From Melioribacteraceae bacterium (lineage in GTDB: Bacteria; Bacteroidota; Ignavibacteria; Ignavibacteriales; Melioribacteraceae): a stretch of DNA of 9,216 nucleotides. The DNA is taken from NCBI GenBank assembly GCA_026983755.1, contig JALSTL010000145.1, positions 1 to 9,216 on the forward strand, given 5' to 3'. A model generated the notes under the pieces. It was given only the letters and a program-made list of their open reading frames with translations, was not told the origin of the DNA and did not search any database. Shown piece by piece: positions 1 to 6,729 of this stretch (positions are counted from its first letter, which is position 1; every line of letters begins with the position of its first letter). A program made the translations under genes and the position numbers.

Positions 1-14
1 AAACGTTTCCTCAT
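1..14 (-). CDS. 5' end of a gene cut by the window edge, probably SusC-like TonB-dependent receptor
   Basis: An ATG at 14-12 on the minus strand opens a frame reading M-R-K-R before the window ends. It is preceded by a near-ideal Shine-Dalgarno AAGGAG (27-22) at 7 nt spacing, which is the main reason for calling a start here. The short basic N-terminus fits the beginning of a signal peptide. The gene lies directly downstream, on the same strand, of an ECF sigma factor and a FecR-type anti-sigma factor. In Bacteroidota that position is normally held by a SusC-like TonB-dependent outer-membrane transporter that signals to FecR. The product is inferred only from this gene order; four codons cannot identify a family. 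Confidence 0.6.
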
Positions 15-21
15 TTCCTTA

Positions 22-27
22 CTCCTT
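22..27 (-). promoter_or_regulatory. Strong Shine-Dalgarno site for the gene starting at 14
   Basis: The minus strand reads AAGGAG, 7 nt before an ATG. A second purine-rich AAGGAA sits at 20-15, immediately before the ATG. Bacteroidota genes often lack a clear Shine-Dalgarno sequence, so this site is the deciding evidence that a gene begins at the window edge. Confidence 0.65.
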
Positions 28-140
28 AAAAGTTAATATAATGGTTACAAAAACTATCTAAAAAAACTCAAGTGCCGAAATTTTATTATTAATATTCTCG
101 ACTTTTTTTTCGATTCTTAAACTTTCCTACAAAACTCCCT

Positions 141-156
141 GCAAAAAAAATTTTGC
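141..156. repeat. Small inverted repeat in the leader
   Basis: The sequence is GCAAAA, four A, TTTTGC: a perfect 6-bp inverted repeat with a 4-nt loop. On the minus strand the right arm is preceded by a run of T. It could form a weak hairpin in the leader RNA or be a binding half-site pair. Only two G:C pairs close it, and in such AT-rich DNA it may be chance. Confidence 0.25.
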
Positions 157-320
157 TGTTGTCACTTACTACCAGAGTAAAAAAGAATTATCAAAAGTCC
201 AATTAATAACAAACTATTATATGAAATTAATAAATGACTTCTTTACTTTATAACCCTTAAATATTTATGATAGAAAGCTAACATTTTTTTATTACTAAAA
301 AATTAAGTTTTTTGTCAGTT

Positions 321-1373
321 CTAAATAGTTTTAGTTTTTGCATTATAAAATTTAATTTCTTTAATATTTTTATCCTCATATACAACGGAATAATTTAATT
401 TTGTAACTGATTTGATAGTTTTTACAATTGTCCAGAAAGATGCATTATAAAAATTTGCAGTAATTCTTTTATTATTGCTATCATTATTTAAAGCAAACTT
501 AACTCCGAAAGATCTGCTTAAATTTTTAAAAACTTTTTTTATAGGTGTATTTTTAAATACATATTTATTGTCTTTCCACCCAACTTCTTCTAATATGTTA
601 AAACCTTTTATCTCTCTAGTATTATTAATTTTATTGAAAACAAATTGTTGTTTGGGAGATAAGTAAAAGCTATGAGATTTTTCATCTTTAATATTACCGG
701 AAACCAAAACCTTGCCTTCCACTAAAGATACCTTTATATTTTTATCTTCGGGGAACGCACAAATATTAAACTTAGTACCTAATACGGTTGTGGAAACTTT
801 TCCCGATTTAACAACAAACGGTCTTGTAGTATCATGTGCAACTTCAAAATAAGCTTCCCCTATTAAATAAACTTCGCGTGAGGATTTACTGAAATGATGA
901 GGATATTTTAATATGCTATTCGCATTCAAAATAATTTTTGTTCCGTCAAACAATGTAATAATTGATTTTTGTCCGGCTTTTGTTATTTTTTCTTCTAAAG
1001 ATGCTATTGACCGATTATTGTTTTTGGGTAAAAACACATAAGATATAGATAATATGAAGAAAAACAAAAAGGCTAAGGAAGCAGCTACTTTTGGAAGAAA
1101 CAATCGTCTATTTTTTTTTATTTTTTCCCAGTTAAAGTTAGGATCATACTTAATAATTTTATTATATAAATCTTCCGCCCCTTCCCCAAAATCAAAACTT
1201 ACATCATCATCAAGATCTATATGGTTCCAATTTGCTGATATTTCTTCAAATAAATTACTATAAAAATTATCCTTTAGTAGTTCTTCTAATAAATTTTCTT
1301 CTTCCAATGTTGTTTCTTTGGAAAGATACCTTACGGTTAAGGTTAAAAATTTTTCTTTTTTCGTGTTCATCAT
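321..1373 (-). CDS. FecR-family anti-sigma factor (inner-membrane sensor)
   Basis: This 350-residue protein has the classical FecR layout. A charged cytoplasmic N-terminus (about 1-92) would bind the sigma factor. A single membrane segment follows (about 95-116, from LPKVAASLAF to SYVFL). A periplasmic FecR domain (about 130-225) contains LFDGTKIILNANS, GEAYFEVAHD and RPFVVKSG, then VLGTKFNI and VSLVEGKVLVS. A C-terminal domain (about 268-343, beginning YVFKNTPIKKVFKNLS) matches the DUF4974-type domain found in Bacteroidota FecR proteins and is thought to contact the receptor's signalling domain. Length is normal for the family. The gene begins 37 bp after the sigma factor stop and is probably co-transcribed with it. 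Two adjacent ATG codons (1373 and 1370) are possible starts, with no obvious Shine-Dalgarno. Known family role: hold the sigma factor until the TonB-dependent receptor reports substrate. Family assignment is secure; the partner receptor is inferred. Confidence 0.93.
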   Translation of the reverse strand: MMNTKKEKFLTLTVRYLSKETTLEEENLLEELLKDNFYSNLFEEISANWNHIDLDDDVSFDFGEGAEDLYNKIIKYDPNFNWEKIKKNRRLFLPKVAASLAFLFFFILSISYVFLPKNNNRSIASLEEKITKAGQKSIITLFDGTKIILNANSILKYPHHFSKSSREVYLIGEAYFEVAHDTTRPFVVKSGKVSTTVLGTKFNICAFPEDKNIKVSLVEGKVLVSGNIKDEKSHSFYLSPKQQFVFNKINNTREIKGFNILEEVGWKDNKYVFKNTPIKKVFKNLSRSFGVKFALNNDSNNKRITANFYNASFWTIVKTIKSVTKLNYSVVYEDKNIKEIKFYNAKTKTI

Positions 1374-1410
1374 TACTTATAAGATACATGAAAAAAAAAA
1401 ATCTGCTACT

Positions 1411-2019
1411 CTAAGACAAAAATATTTTGAACATTGGTAAATATAAAAGTAACATTATAATTTTTTTTATCCTCGGATATTGTTCATTTATATACTTCAT
1501 GGCTTTTACCATATGATTTTGAACTGTGTAAACCGATATTGATAAAATTTCCGAAATTTCTTTATAAGATAATCCGTCTATTCTGCTTAATCTAAATACA
1601 ATTTTTCTTTTGGGTGGTAATTTATTTAGAATTGCTTCTACTATTTTTTCCAATTCTTCATATTGAATTTTATCAAATGGTGAATTATCCGAAAAAGCAT
1701 TTATACTATCAGTAATTTGAAATTTTTGCAGATTTGATTTTTCTTTAGCTAATAAACGAATTGAACGATTACGAACGGCTTTATACAGATATGCATTAAA
1801 ATTTGTAGTAATATCTAGCGTAGCTCTTTTTAGCCAGATATTTAGAAAAACTTCCGATACAATATCTTTAGCTATATCTCTACTTTGTATATATCCATAA
1901 GAAAAATGGCATAATTTATCGTAATAGCGTTTGTATAAAATTTTAACGGCTTTACCGTCATCTTTTTTTATCAAACCAAATAACTCTCTATCGCTTAATT
2001 TTGCTCTTTTTCTAAACAT
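1411..2019 (-). CDS. ECF RNA polymerase sigma-70 factor
   Basis: This 202-residue protein shows the two ECF sigma domains. Region 2 (about 22-94) includes YKRYYDKLCHFSYGYI and the core-binding helix IAKDIVSEVFLNIWLKR, followed by FNAYLYKAVRNRSI, which is the -10 recognition area. Region 4 (about 123-175) contains LNKLPPKRKIVFRLSRIDGL and the helix-turn-helix YKEISEILSISVYTVQNHMVKAM for -35 binding. The C-terminus (187-202) is a hydrophobic tail, often seen in Bacteroidota members of this group. It is directly followed by its FecR-type anti-sigma gene, so it should be released by FecR signalling and drive the adjacent receptor/PUL genes. The ATG at 2019 opens the frame just before the first conserved segment; the ribosome binding site is weak, as is common in this phylum. 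The regulated promoters are not identified here. Confidence 0.94.
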   Translation of the reverse strand: MFRKRAKLSDRELFGLIKKDDGKAVKILYKRYYDKLCHFSYGYIQSRDIAKDIVSEVFLNIWLKRATLDITTNFNAYLYKAVRNRSIRLLAKEKSNLQKFQITDSINAFSDNSPFDKIQYEELEKIVEAILNKLPPKRKIVFRLSRIDGLSYKEISEILSISVYTVQNHMVKAMKYINEQYPRIKKIIMLLLYLPMFKIFLS

Positions 2020-2054
2020 TAAGATTCTCTAAAGATAACATTAACATAATAAAT

Positions 2055-2085
2055 ATAATTTATAAAAAGCAAATAATTTTTCAAA
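2055..2085 (-). promoter_or_regulatory. Candidate promoter for the sigma/FecR pair
   Basis: On the minus strand TTTG (2085-2082) is followed after 19 nt by TAAATTAT (2062-2055). The spacing matches the Bacteroidota primary-sigma promoter consensus (TTTG, about 19-21 nt, TAnnTTTG), but the second box matches only in TA and TT. A start site near 2050 would leave a leader of about 30 nt before the sigma factor ATG. Such matches are frequent in AT-rich DNA, so this is tentative. Confidence 0.27.
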
Positions 2086-2100
2086 AAAACTTTACTCTTT

Positions 2101-2110
2101 AACAATTGTT
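2101..2110. repeat. 10-bp perfect palindrome in the gap upstream of the sigma gene
   Basis: AACAATTGTT is a perfect 10-bp palindrome in the 147-bp gap between the DUF4861-like gene and the sigma factor gene. It lies just upstream of the candidate promoter and could be an operator for a dimeric regulator. It has no loop and no flanking T-run on the transcribed strand, so it is not a convincing terminator. It may be chance. Confidence 0.2.
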
Positions 2111-2166
2111 TTATAGTCTTTATTCTATTTCACCTTAATAAAATTAAATAATATTGTTGAGACTTT

Positions 2167-3390
2167 TTATTTAATACTTAGTTTAATTGGTTTATTTAAT
2201 TTCTCAATTTCATAATTCAAATATCTCAAAAATTCTTTTTTATTTTTTATACCATTTACCTCTTGTTCCCAACAAGCAGCATAATAATACTTAATCTTTT
2301 TTCTTAACGAAGTGAACGTTACAATATAACTTAAATTATCTTCCGTTATATTTGGTTGGTAATCTTTGTTATAAAAAATAATCGTACCAAGATTATCGTT
2401 CGACAAAGATTGCTTACCCCAAAGAGCTATATAGTTCCACTTGTTGCTATTAGTAGATTTTAGTAATTCAGTTCCGTTATGTTTGGAAAGTCCGGTACAA
2501 TAAAGCAAATTTTGGTTGCTAACAACAGCTTCGCATTTTGTTAATCTGCTTCCGGCAACAATGGAAAGATTGATTTCGACATCTATTTTTTTATCGTTAA
2601 CATGCCAACCAAAGTAGTTTGTTTTTACAGATGCGTAAATTGGTCCGTCATTTGTAACCAAAGAAATAACACTATCTCTTTTTGTAATCATTTCAACTTT
2701 GTTATTAACAAAAGCGGCAAACGAGCCGATGCCAAGCGAGTTACCGACTTTAAAAATATCCATTCCCCAATTAGCCATTGTATGATATGTTTCGTTACCG
2801 GATTTATCATAAGTATGGCCGATATTTGGTAGAATAATATCATTAACTTTTTTACCGAAAATATCTGTAGCGTTTCTCTGGTCAATATAAAAACGATACG
2901 CAACCTTATCCGATTCCCAACAAGGTCCTTCGCATTTATAATATAGATTATGATCTACATGTCCTTTAGGTGTTTTAGTTCTTTTTACAGAAACAAATTT
3001 CCCTCCAGTATATACACCATCAACTAATTTGTAATCTCTTTTTTCCGATATTTCCGCATGAGCACGTTGTTTAAAAATCTTTTTATGTTCCGATTTTTTA
3101 AGTGTAATAATTTTTGAATCTTTAGCTTCAAGGTTAATCAAGAAAAGATATTCATCCGTTTTACCATCGCCATCAGAATCAACTAATTGTGTCGGAAGTT
3201 GCTTATTCCCTTCAAATGCAACTAACTCGTTTAAGTTCATCTTTGGCAATTCCGATATTTTAATTGCTACTGCTTGATACGTAATTTTTTGATCAGTTTT
3301 ATTTTCAATATTAATCTTAATTCCAGTTTGCTTTTTACAACCAAATAGCAGCAGCAACAAAAACAGATTTAACCATAATAAATTTTTCAT
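2167..3390 (-). CDS. DUF4861-like lipoprotein of a polysaccharide utilization locus
   Basis: This 407-residue protein opens with a lipoprotein signal peptide whose lipobox LFGC places the lipidated cysteine at residue 18, so it should be anchored to a membrane facing the periplasm or the surface. The rest resembles the DUF4861 family. Visible marks are an early beta-rich segment (KINIENKTDQKITYQAV), an acidic loop DSDGDGKTDE (71-80) that looks able to bind calcium, the conserved-looking core EGPCWESDKVAYRFYID (154-170) running into NATDIFGK, YHTMANWGMDIF (202-213), and ALWGKQSL (322-329). The family recurs in PULs for uronic-acid-containing polysaccharides; I cannot assign a reaction. Cys153 and Cys157 bracket the core and might pair. 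It is the last gene of the enzyme operon, 8 bp after the esterase, and its ribosome binding site overlaps that gene's stop codon. A catalytic role on uronate oligosaccharides, or a binding role, are both possible. Confidence 0.75.
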   Translation of the reverse strand: MKNLLWLNLFLLLLLFGCKKQTGIKINIENKTDQKITYQAVAIKISELPKMNLNELVAFEGNKQLPTQLVDSDGDGKTDEYLFLINLEAKDSKIITLKKSEHKKIFKQRAHAEISEKRDYKLVDGVYTGGKFVSVKRTKTPKGHVDHNLYYKCEGPCWESDKVAYRFYIDQRNATDIFGKKVNDIILPNIGHTYDKSGNETYHTMANWGMDIFKVGNSLGIGSFAAFVNNKVEMITKRDSVISLVTNDGPIYASVKTNYFGWHVNDKKIDVEINLSIVAGSRLTKCEAVVSNQNLLYCTGLSKHNGTELLKSTNSNKWNYIALWGKQSLSNDNLGTIIFYNKDYQPNITEDNLSYIVTFTSLRKKIKYYYAACWEQEVNGIKNKKEFLRYLNYEIEKLNKPIKLSIK

Positions 3391-3394
3391 ATTA

Positions 3395-3400
3395 CCTTCT
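3395..3400 (-). promoter_or_regulatory. Shine-Dalgarno site overlapping the upstream stop codon
   Basis: The minus strand reads AGAAGG, ending 4 nt before the ATG at 3390. Its first A and G are the last two bases of the esterase TAG stop codon (3401-3399). This arrangement suggests translational coupling: ribosomes finishing the esterase can restart on the DUF4861-like gene. Confidence 0.5.
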
Positions 3401-5453
3401 ATTTTGTTTCGAGTTTTACTCTACGATAATCATATCTAAATGCATACACCGGACTTATTGCCGTCGGGTCGTTTTTGTCATTGTACAGACTTTCAATCTT
3501 AAACCAAAAATCAAACTTGTGAGATTGAGGCAAACTATTTGTAACAGATATAATTGACGAAACACTTGTTGCACCGGCTTGATAAATTTTTTCATCATAT
3601 TTTAATTTAGATACCTTTACAAATTTATCGGTATAAGGATTGATAAGTAAAGTTTTATGAAACGAATTTGTATCTCTGCAAGAAATTCCTTTTGCAATTC
3701 TAACAAATATAAGAGCATCTTCACCTTTTTCTAAAATACCGTTGCCGTTACCAATTCCTCCCGAAAGAGAATCTAACTGAACAGCATCACGTTCTTGATG
3801 AAAAATCGGAACGTTTTTAACCGTACGTCCGTCAAGAATAATTACATCGTTAGCATTAACGTACGAGGTTTTTGGAGTTTCATAAAAAATAACTTTTTGT
3901 GTATCGGCTACAACTCCGTTGACTTTTATTTCGAATATGATATCCCCCATTGAAATTTCTTCATAATATTTTGAGAATTTAAATCTGATTTTACTCGCTT
4001 TATCAACGGATTTTTCGGCTTTAAGATTTTTTATAAAAATTTTATTTTGCAAAAACGAAATAAAAGGATGTAAAGAAGTAGCGGTAATTTCCATATTTTC
4101 AGCGGTCTTATTCCCAACATTAACAATATTTATTTCCAGCTCGTTTTCTTTTTCAACTTCAAAATATTGGCGGTCTCTGTTATATTTATCAACAATAGCT
4201 ATTTGAGGAGCATCTCCAAGCTCTCCACCATTTATACCAACAATATATCCGCCACCATTTAGGTTAAATCCTAATCTGTTCTCATCTACTTTTTCTGCAA
4301 GCGGATTGCTAAACTTATTGTTTGAAATATTATAAGCAGTAATTGTATATGGATGGTATGGCAAATCCGTTTTAATTTTTATCGATTCCTTTTGTACAAT
4401 TGGTCCTTCCGGTAAGAATGTACGGGCATATATTTTAATTTTACCCTTGCTCATCTTTTCAAACAAAGTAAGTGCCGGTTTATCTCTTTTTACATCAACA
4501 TCGTAACCAAAAACAGTGAAAGAAGGATAACCCGGAGAAACATAATTCCACCTCTGCGGAATAGCAGCATTATCGGTAAAATGCTTCATATGAAAATCAA
4601 GCTGTTCTTCAGTATCCGCTGCATAATGATCTCTAAAATGAGCAACGTGAAATTCATAATGTGTTAAATCAGCTGCTGACCATAATTGATTCATTGCCAA
4701 ATCGTTGTACTTAAGCCAGTCCCCATCAGTCATTGTTAGGCGTACGGCTATCCCTTTTAACGAACGGTACATTTCTAAAATAGGAAAAACTACTTGCTGC
4801 CCTTTAATTCCGAAAAGCGGATAATTATCAGCCGGACAAAATGAGCTTATAGAATTAATATAATCCTTGCTCTGACCGGCAATATAATTTGCCATTAAGC
4901 CGCCCATACTTAATCCGGTAACAGCTCTGTGGTTTCTGTCCGGAATTGTTCTGTATGTACTATCAATATGCTCTATAAGTTCAACGAAATATTTTCTGTA
5001 ATCCAAACCTCTAATATTTCTGTTCACATTGTGCGCACGCAAATAATCGTAAGGTTGGCAACTACCAAATTTAATACCGTCCCTTTCGTACTTGCCTGTT
5101 TGGTATTTAGGTTCGTATCCGTCCCAAGTAACAATTATTGCATCATGATTTTTAACATAATCTTCCCATTCGGCAATAAACGGCGGATGTTTTCGTGCTT
5201 TACCTTTGTAATATGGATTATGAGAAATGCCATAGGCTTCCCATTTATAACGCCCGCTCCATCCGTGGAAATAATAAATTACAGGATAATGTTTATTCAT
5301 ATTTTTTGAATAAGATGAAGGAAAATAGATTCTGTAAAAACGTTGGGAATTAAATTCCTTACTGTAAAATGAGTGGTCTTCAAACCCCATTATTTGTCCG
5401 CTGAAAAAAAACAGCAATAAAAGTAACGTTATTTTTATAAAAAGTGATTTCAT
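3399..5453 (-). CDS. Secreted alpha/beta-hydrolase esterase with long C-terminal beta-rich extension
   Basis: This 684-residue protein starts with an export signal (MKSLFIKITL, then a leucine/phenylalanine core to about residue 20) without a clear lipobox. Residues about 30-295 form an alpha/beta-hydrolase of the putative-esterase type (PF00756-like, related to CE1 esterases). HGWSG (63-67) fits the oxyanion-hole turn, GLSMGG (180-185) is the nucleophile elbow with Ser182, Asp243 or Asp245 in MTDGDW is a candidate acid, and His276 in HFRDHY is a candidate base. The remaining 380 residues look beta-rich. Residues about 415-525 resemble a CARDB-like fold (ELEINIVNVGNKTAENMEI), and about 555-680 hold a glycine/asparagine loop GIGNGNGILEKGED (566-579) of the kind that often opens such repeats. 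Probable role: remove acetyl or other ester groups from a polysaccharide so that the neighbouring glycosidases can act. The substrate is unknown, and a peptidase-like activity of the same fold cannot be excluded. It begins 9 bp after the GH105 stop. Confidence 0.82.
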   Translation of the reverse strand: MKSLFIKITLLLLLFFFSGQIMGFEDHSFYSKEFNSQRFYRIYFPSSYSKNMNKHYPVIYYFHGWSGRYKWEAYGISHNPYYKGKARKHPPFIAEWEDYVKNHDAIIVTWDGYEPKYQTGKYERDGIKFGSCQPYDYLRAHNVNRNIRGLDYRKYFVELIEHIDSTYRTIPDRNHRAVTGLSMGGLMANYIAGQSKDYINSISSFCPADNYPLFGIKGQQVVFPILEMYRSLKGIAVRLTMTDGDWLKYNDLAMNQLWSAADLTHYEFHVAHFRDHYAADTEEQLDFHMKHFTDNAAIPQRWNYVSPGYPSFTVFGYDVDVKRDKPALTLFEKMSKGKIKIYARTFLPEGPIVQKESIKIKTDLPYHPYTITAYNISNNKFSNPLAEKVDENRLGFNLNGGGYIVGINGGELGDAPQIAIVDKYNRDRQYFEVEKENELEINIVNVGNKTAENMEITATSLHPFISFLQNKIFIKNLKAEKSVDKASKIRFKFSKYYEEISMGDIIFEIKVNGVVADTQKVIFYETPKTSYVNANDVIILDGRTVKNVPIFHQERDAVQLDSLSGGIGNGNGILEKGEDALIFVRIAKGISCRDTNSFHKTLLINPYTDKFVKVSKLKYDEKIYQAGATSVSSIISVTNSLPQSHKFDFWFKIESLYNDKNDPTAISPVYAFRYDYRRVKLETK

Positions 5454-5462
5454 AATTATAGC

Positions 5463-6698
5463 CTATTTCCCTTTACTTTTTAGATATTTTATAATTTCAG
5501 TTCCTGCCATAATAACCGGACCTATACCGTGAATATCATCATCCAAAGTAGGACGCGTATAATAATGTTTCATAGCACTATCAATTCCGGTTCCTACACA
5601 AATGCCTTTTACAGTTCCGTCTTTTGTTATAGTAGTTTTTAATCCATCCCAACCATTTAGTGCAATCGATATATATCGTTCGGGTATCCAGCCTTCGTTA
5701 ACTGCTGCGGCAATTCCATAAGTAAACATTGCAGTTGCTGATGTTTCAAGATAGGAATCTTCTTTATCCAATATTTGATGCCATAATCCGGATTCACTTT
5801 GATAACGTGCTACGCCATTAATTTGCTGTTTAAGAATACTCAATAGTTTTTCCCGTTGTGGATAATCATTTGGAAGATGCTTCAACAATTCAATTTGTGC
5901 AACAATAACCCAACCGTTTGCTCTACCCCAGTGAGCAACACCGTTTGTGCTATCGTCGCTTTGCCAACAATGGTGATATAACTCTTTGCTTTCATCCCAA
6001 AGATAGTCTGTGAATTGTATTATTTGCTTTGCAGCAAAATCGAAATATTTTTTTTCTCCGGTAAGTTTTCCCATCCGTGCAATAAATGGAATACCCATAT
6101 ATAAATCGTCTGCCCAAACTGTGTATTTCACTGGTCTTTCCCTGCACAATGTTCCGTCATCTAATTTATCTTGAATATTTATAATATAATTGCTTGCTCT
6201 GTTAAAATATGCCAAGTATTCATCTTTTTTATCGTAATAAAAATATACATCAAATAATCCGGAACCCATTGCTCCACAATCATCTAATTCTTCAAGTTTT
6301 AAAAGTCGTCCTAACGCGGCATTCCATTTATTTCGTCCTTCAGGAATTTCTGTAATAAAAGGGGCATTGTTAAAAATAAATTGATACGTATCTACTGAAT
6401 AATTTATATATTTTTTATCTTCAAGAAGTTTGCCAAGCTCTAACATTGCAACATTTAATACACCACTTGGATATTCCCAATCACAAAGCTCGGTAGCACA
6501 ATTAATAAAACGCATATCAGTATCCTGTGTCAATTGTGTATATTTCTCTCCTGTTTTCGAATCTATGAACTCAAGAACATTTGCTTTCACAATTTTATCA
6601 GCAATTTTTCTTATAATAACTTCGGTTTCTTTACTGCTTTGAGAAAAAGTAAAATTTGTTGCTATTACCATCAACAATAATACAATTATTTTTTTCAT
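5463..6698 (-). CDS. GH105-type unsaturated uronyl hydrolase
   Basis: This 411-residue protein has a cleavable signal peptide (about 1-20, ending NFTFSQ) typical of Bacteroidota periplasmic enzymes. The mature part matches GH105/GH88-type (alpha/alpha)6-barrel hydrolases, with the expected length. Motifs are VWADDLYMGIPF (194-205), in which Asp197 or Asp198 should be the catalytic acid, AHWGRANGW (255-263), GLWHQILD (304-311), SYLETSATAMFTYG (315-328) and the C-terminal GTGID with HGIGPVIMAG. The pattern is closer to GH105 (YteR-like) than to GH88. The family removes the 4,5-unsaturated uronic acid left at the non-reducing end of oligosaccharides by polysaccharide lyases, by hydrating the enol ether. 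Its presence therefore implies a lyase acting upstream, but none is in this window. It sits between GH20 (31 bp) and the esterase (9 bp) in one operon. The linked sugar (rhamnose, N-acetylhexosamine or other) cannot be read from the sequence. Confidence 0.92.
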   Translation of the reverse strand: MKKIIVLLLMVIATNFTFSQSSKETEVIIRKIADKIVKANVLEFIDSKTGEKYTQLTQDTDMRFINCATELCDWEYPSGVLNVAMLELGKLLEDKKYINYSVDTYQFIFNNAPFITEIPEGRNKWNAALGRLLKLEELDDCGAMGSGLFDVYFYYDKKDEYLAYFNRASNYIINIQDKLDDGTLCRERPVKYTVWADDLYMGIPFIARMGKLTGEKKYFDFAAKQIIQFTDYLWDESKELYHHCWQSDDSTNGVAHWGRANGWVIVAQIELLKHLPNDYPQREKLLSILKQQINGVARYQSESGLWHQILDKEDSYLETSATAMFTYGIAAAVNEGWIPERYISIALNGWDGLKTTITKDGTVKGICVGTGIDSAMKHYYTRPTLDDDIHGIGPVIMAGTEIIKYLKSKGK

Positions 6699-6707
6699 AA
6701 AATGGTT

Positions 6708-6713
6708 CTCCTT
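6708..6713 (-). promoter_or_regulatory. Shine-Dalgarno site of the GH105 gene
   Basis: The minus strand reads AAGGAG, 9 nt before the ATG at 6698, within the 31-bp gap after GH20. It supports this start codon and independent translation of GH105 inside the operon. The same hexamer precedes the edge gene at 27-22. Confidence 0.6.
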
Positions 6714-6729
6714 TTATTCTTTGATGTTT

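Larger units (their letters stand above)
15..320 (-). promoter_or_regulatory. Intergenic leader between the FecR gene and the edge gene
   Basis: This 306-bp stretch has no supportable open reading frame and is extremely AT-rich. It follows the FecR stop codon and ends at the ribosome binding site of the gene at the left edge, so it probably carries that gene's promoter and 5' untranslated region. One candidate of the Bacteroidota type (consensus TTTG, about 19-21 nt, TAnnTTTG) is TTTC (80-77), 20 nt, TAGTTTTT (56-49), an imperfect match. It also contains a short inverted repeat (141-156) and the self-complementary tetramer TCGA repeated around an A/T run near 97-112. I see no GC-rich hairpin followed by a T-run, so no clear terminator after FecR. 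Confidence 0.4.

Noticed and set aside
297..313. A6-TTAAG-T6 inverted repeat right after the FecR stop, considered as a terminator
   Set aside because: The stem is only A:T pairs, with no G:C pair, and too weak to act as an intrinsic terminator.
1391..1401. Run of 11 A (T on the coding strand) between the sigma and FecR genes, considered for slippage or frameshift
   Set aside because: It lies in the 37-bp intergenic gap, not in a coding frame, so slippage would not change either protein.
1054..1414. Plus-strand frames opposite the FecR gene
   Set aside because: They are antisense to a well-supported FecR protein and read as low-complexity hydrophobic or lysine-rich translations of AT-rich DNA.
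4929..5309. A 126-codon plus-strand open frame antisense to the esterase
   Set aside because: It lies wholly inside the esterase coding region on the opposite strand, the esterase frame shows clear catalytic motifs, and the antisense product has no recognisable domain.
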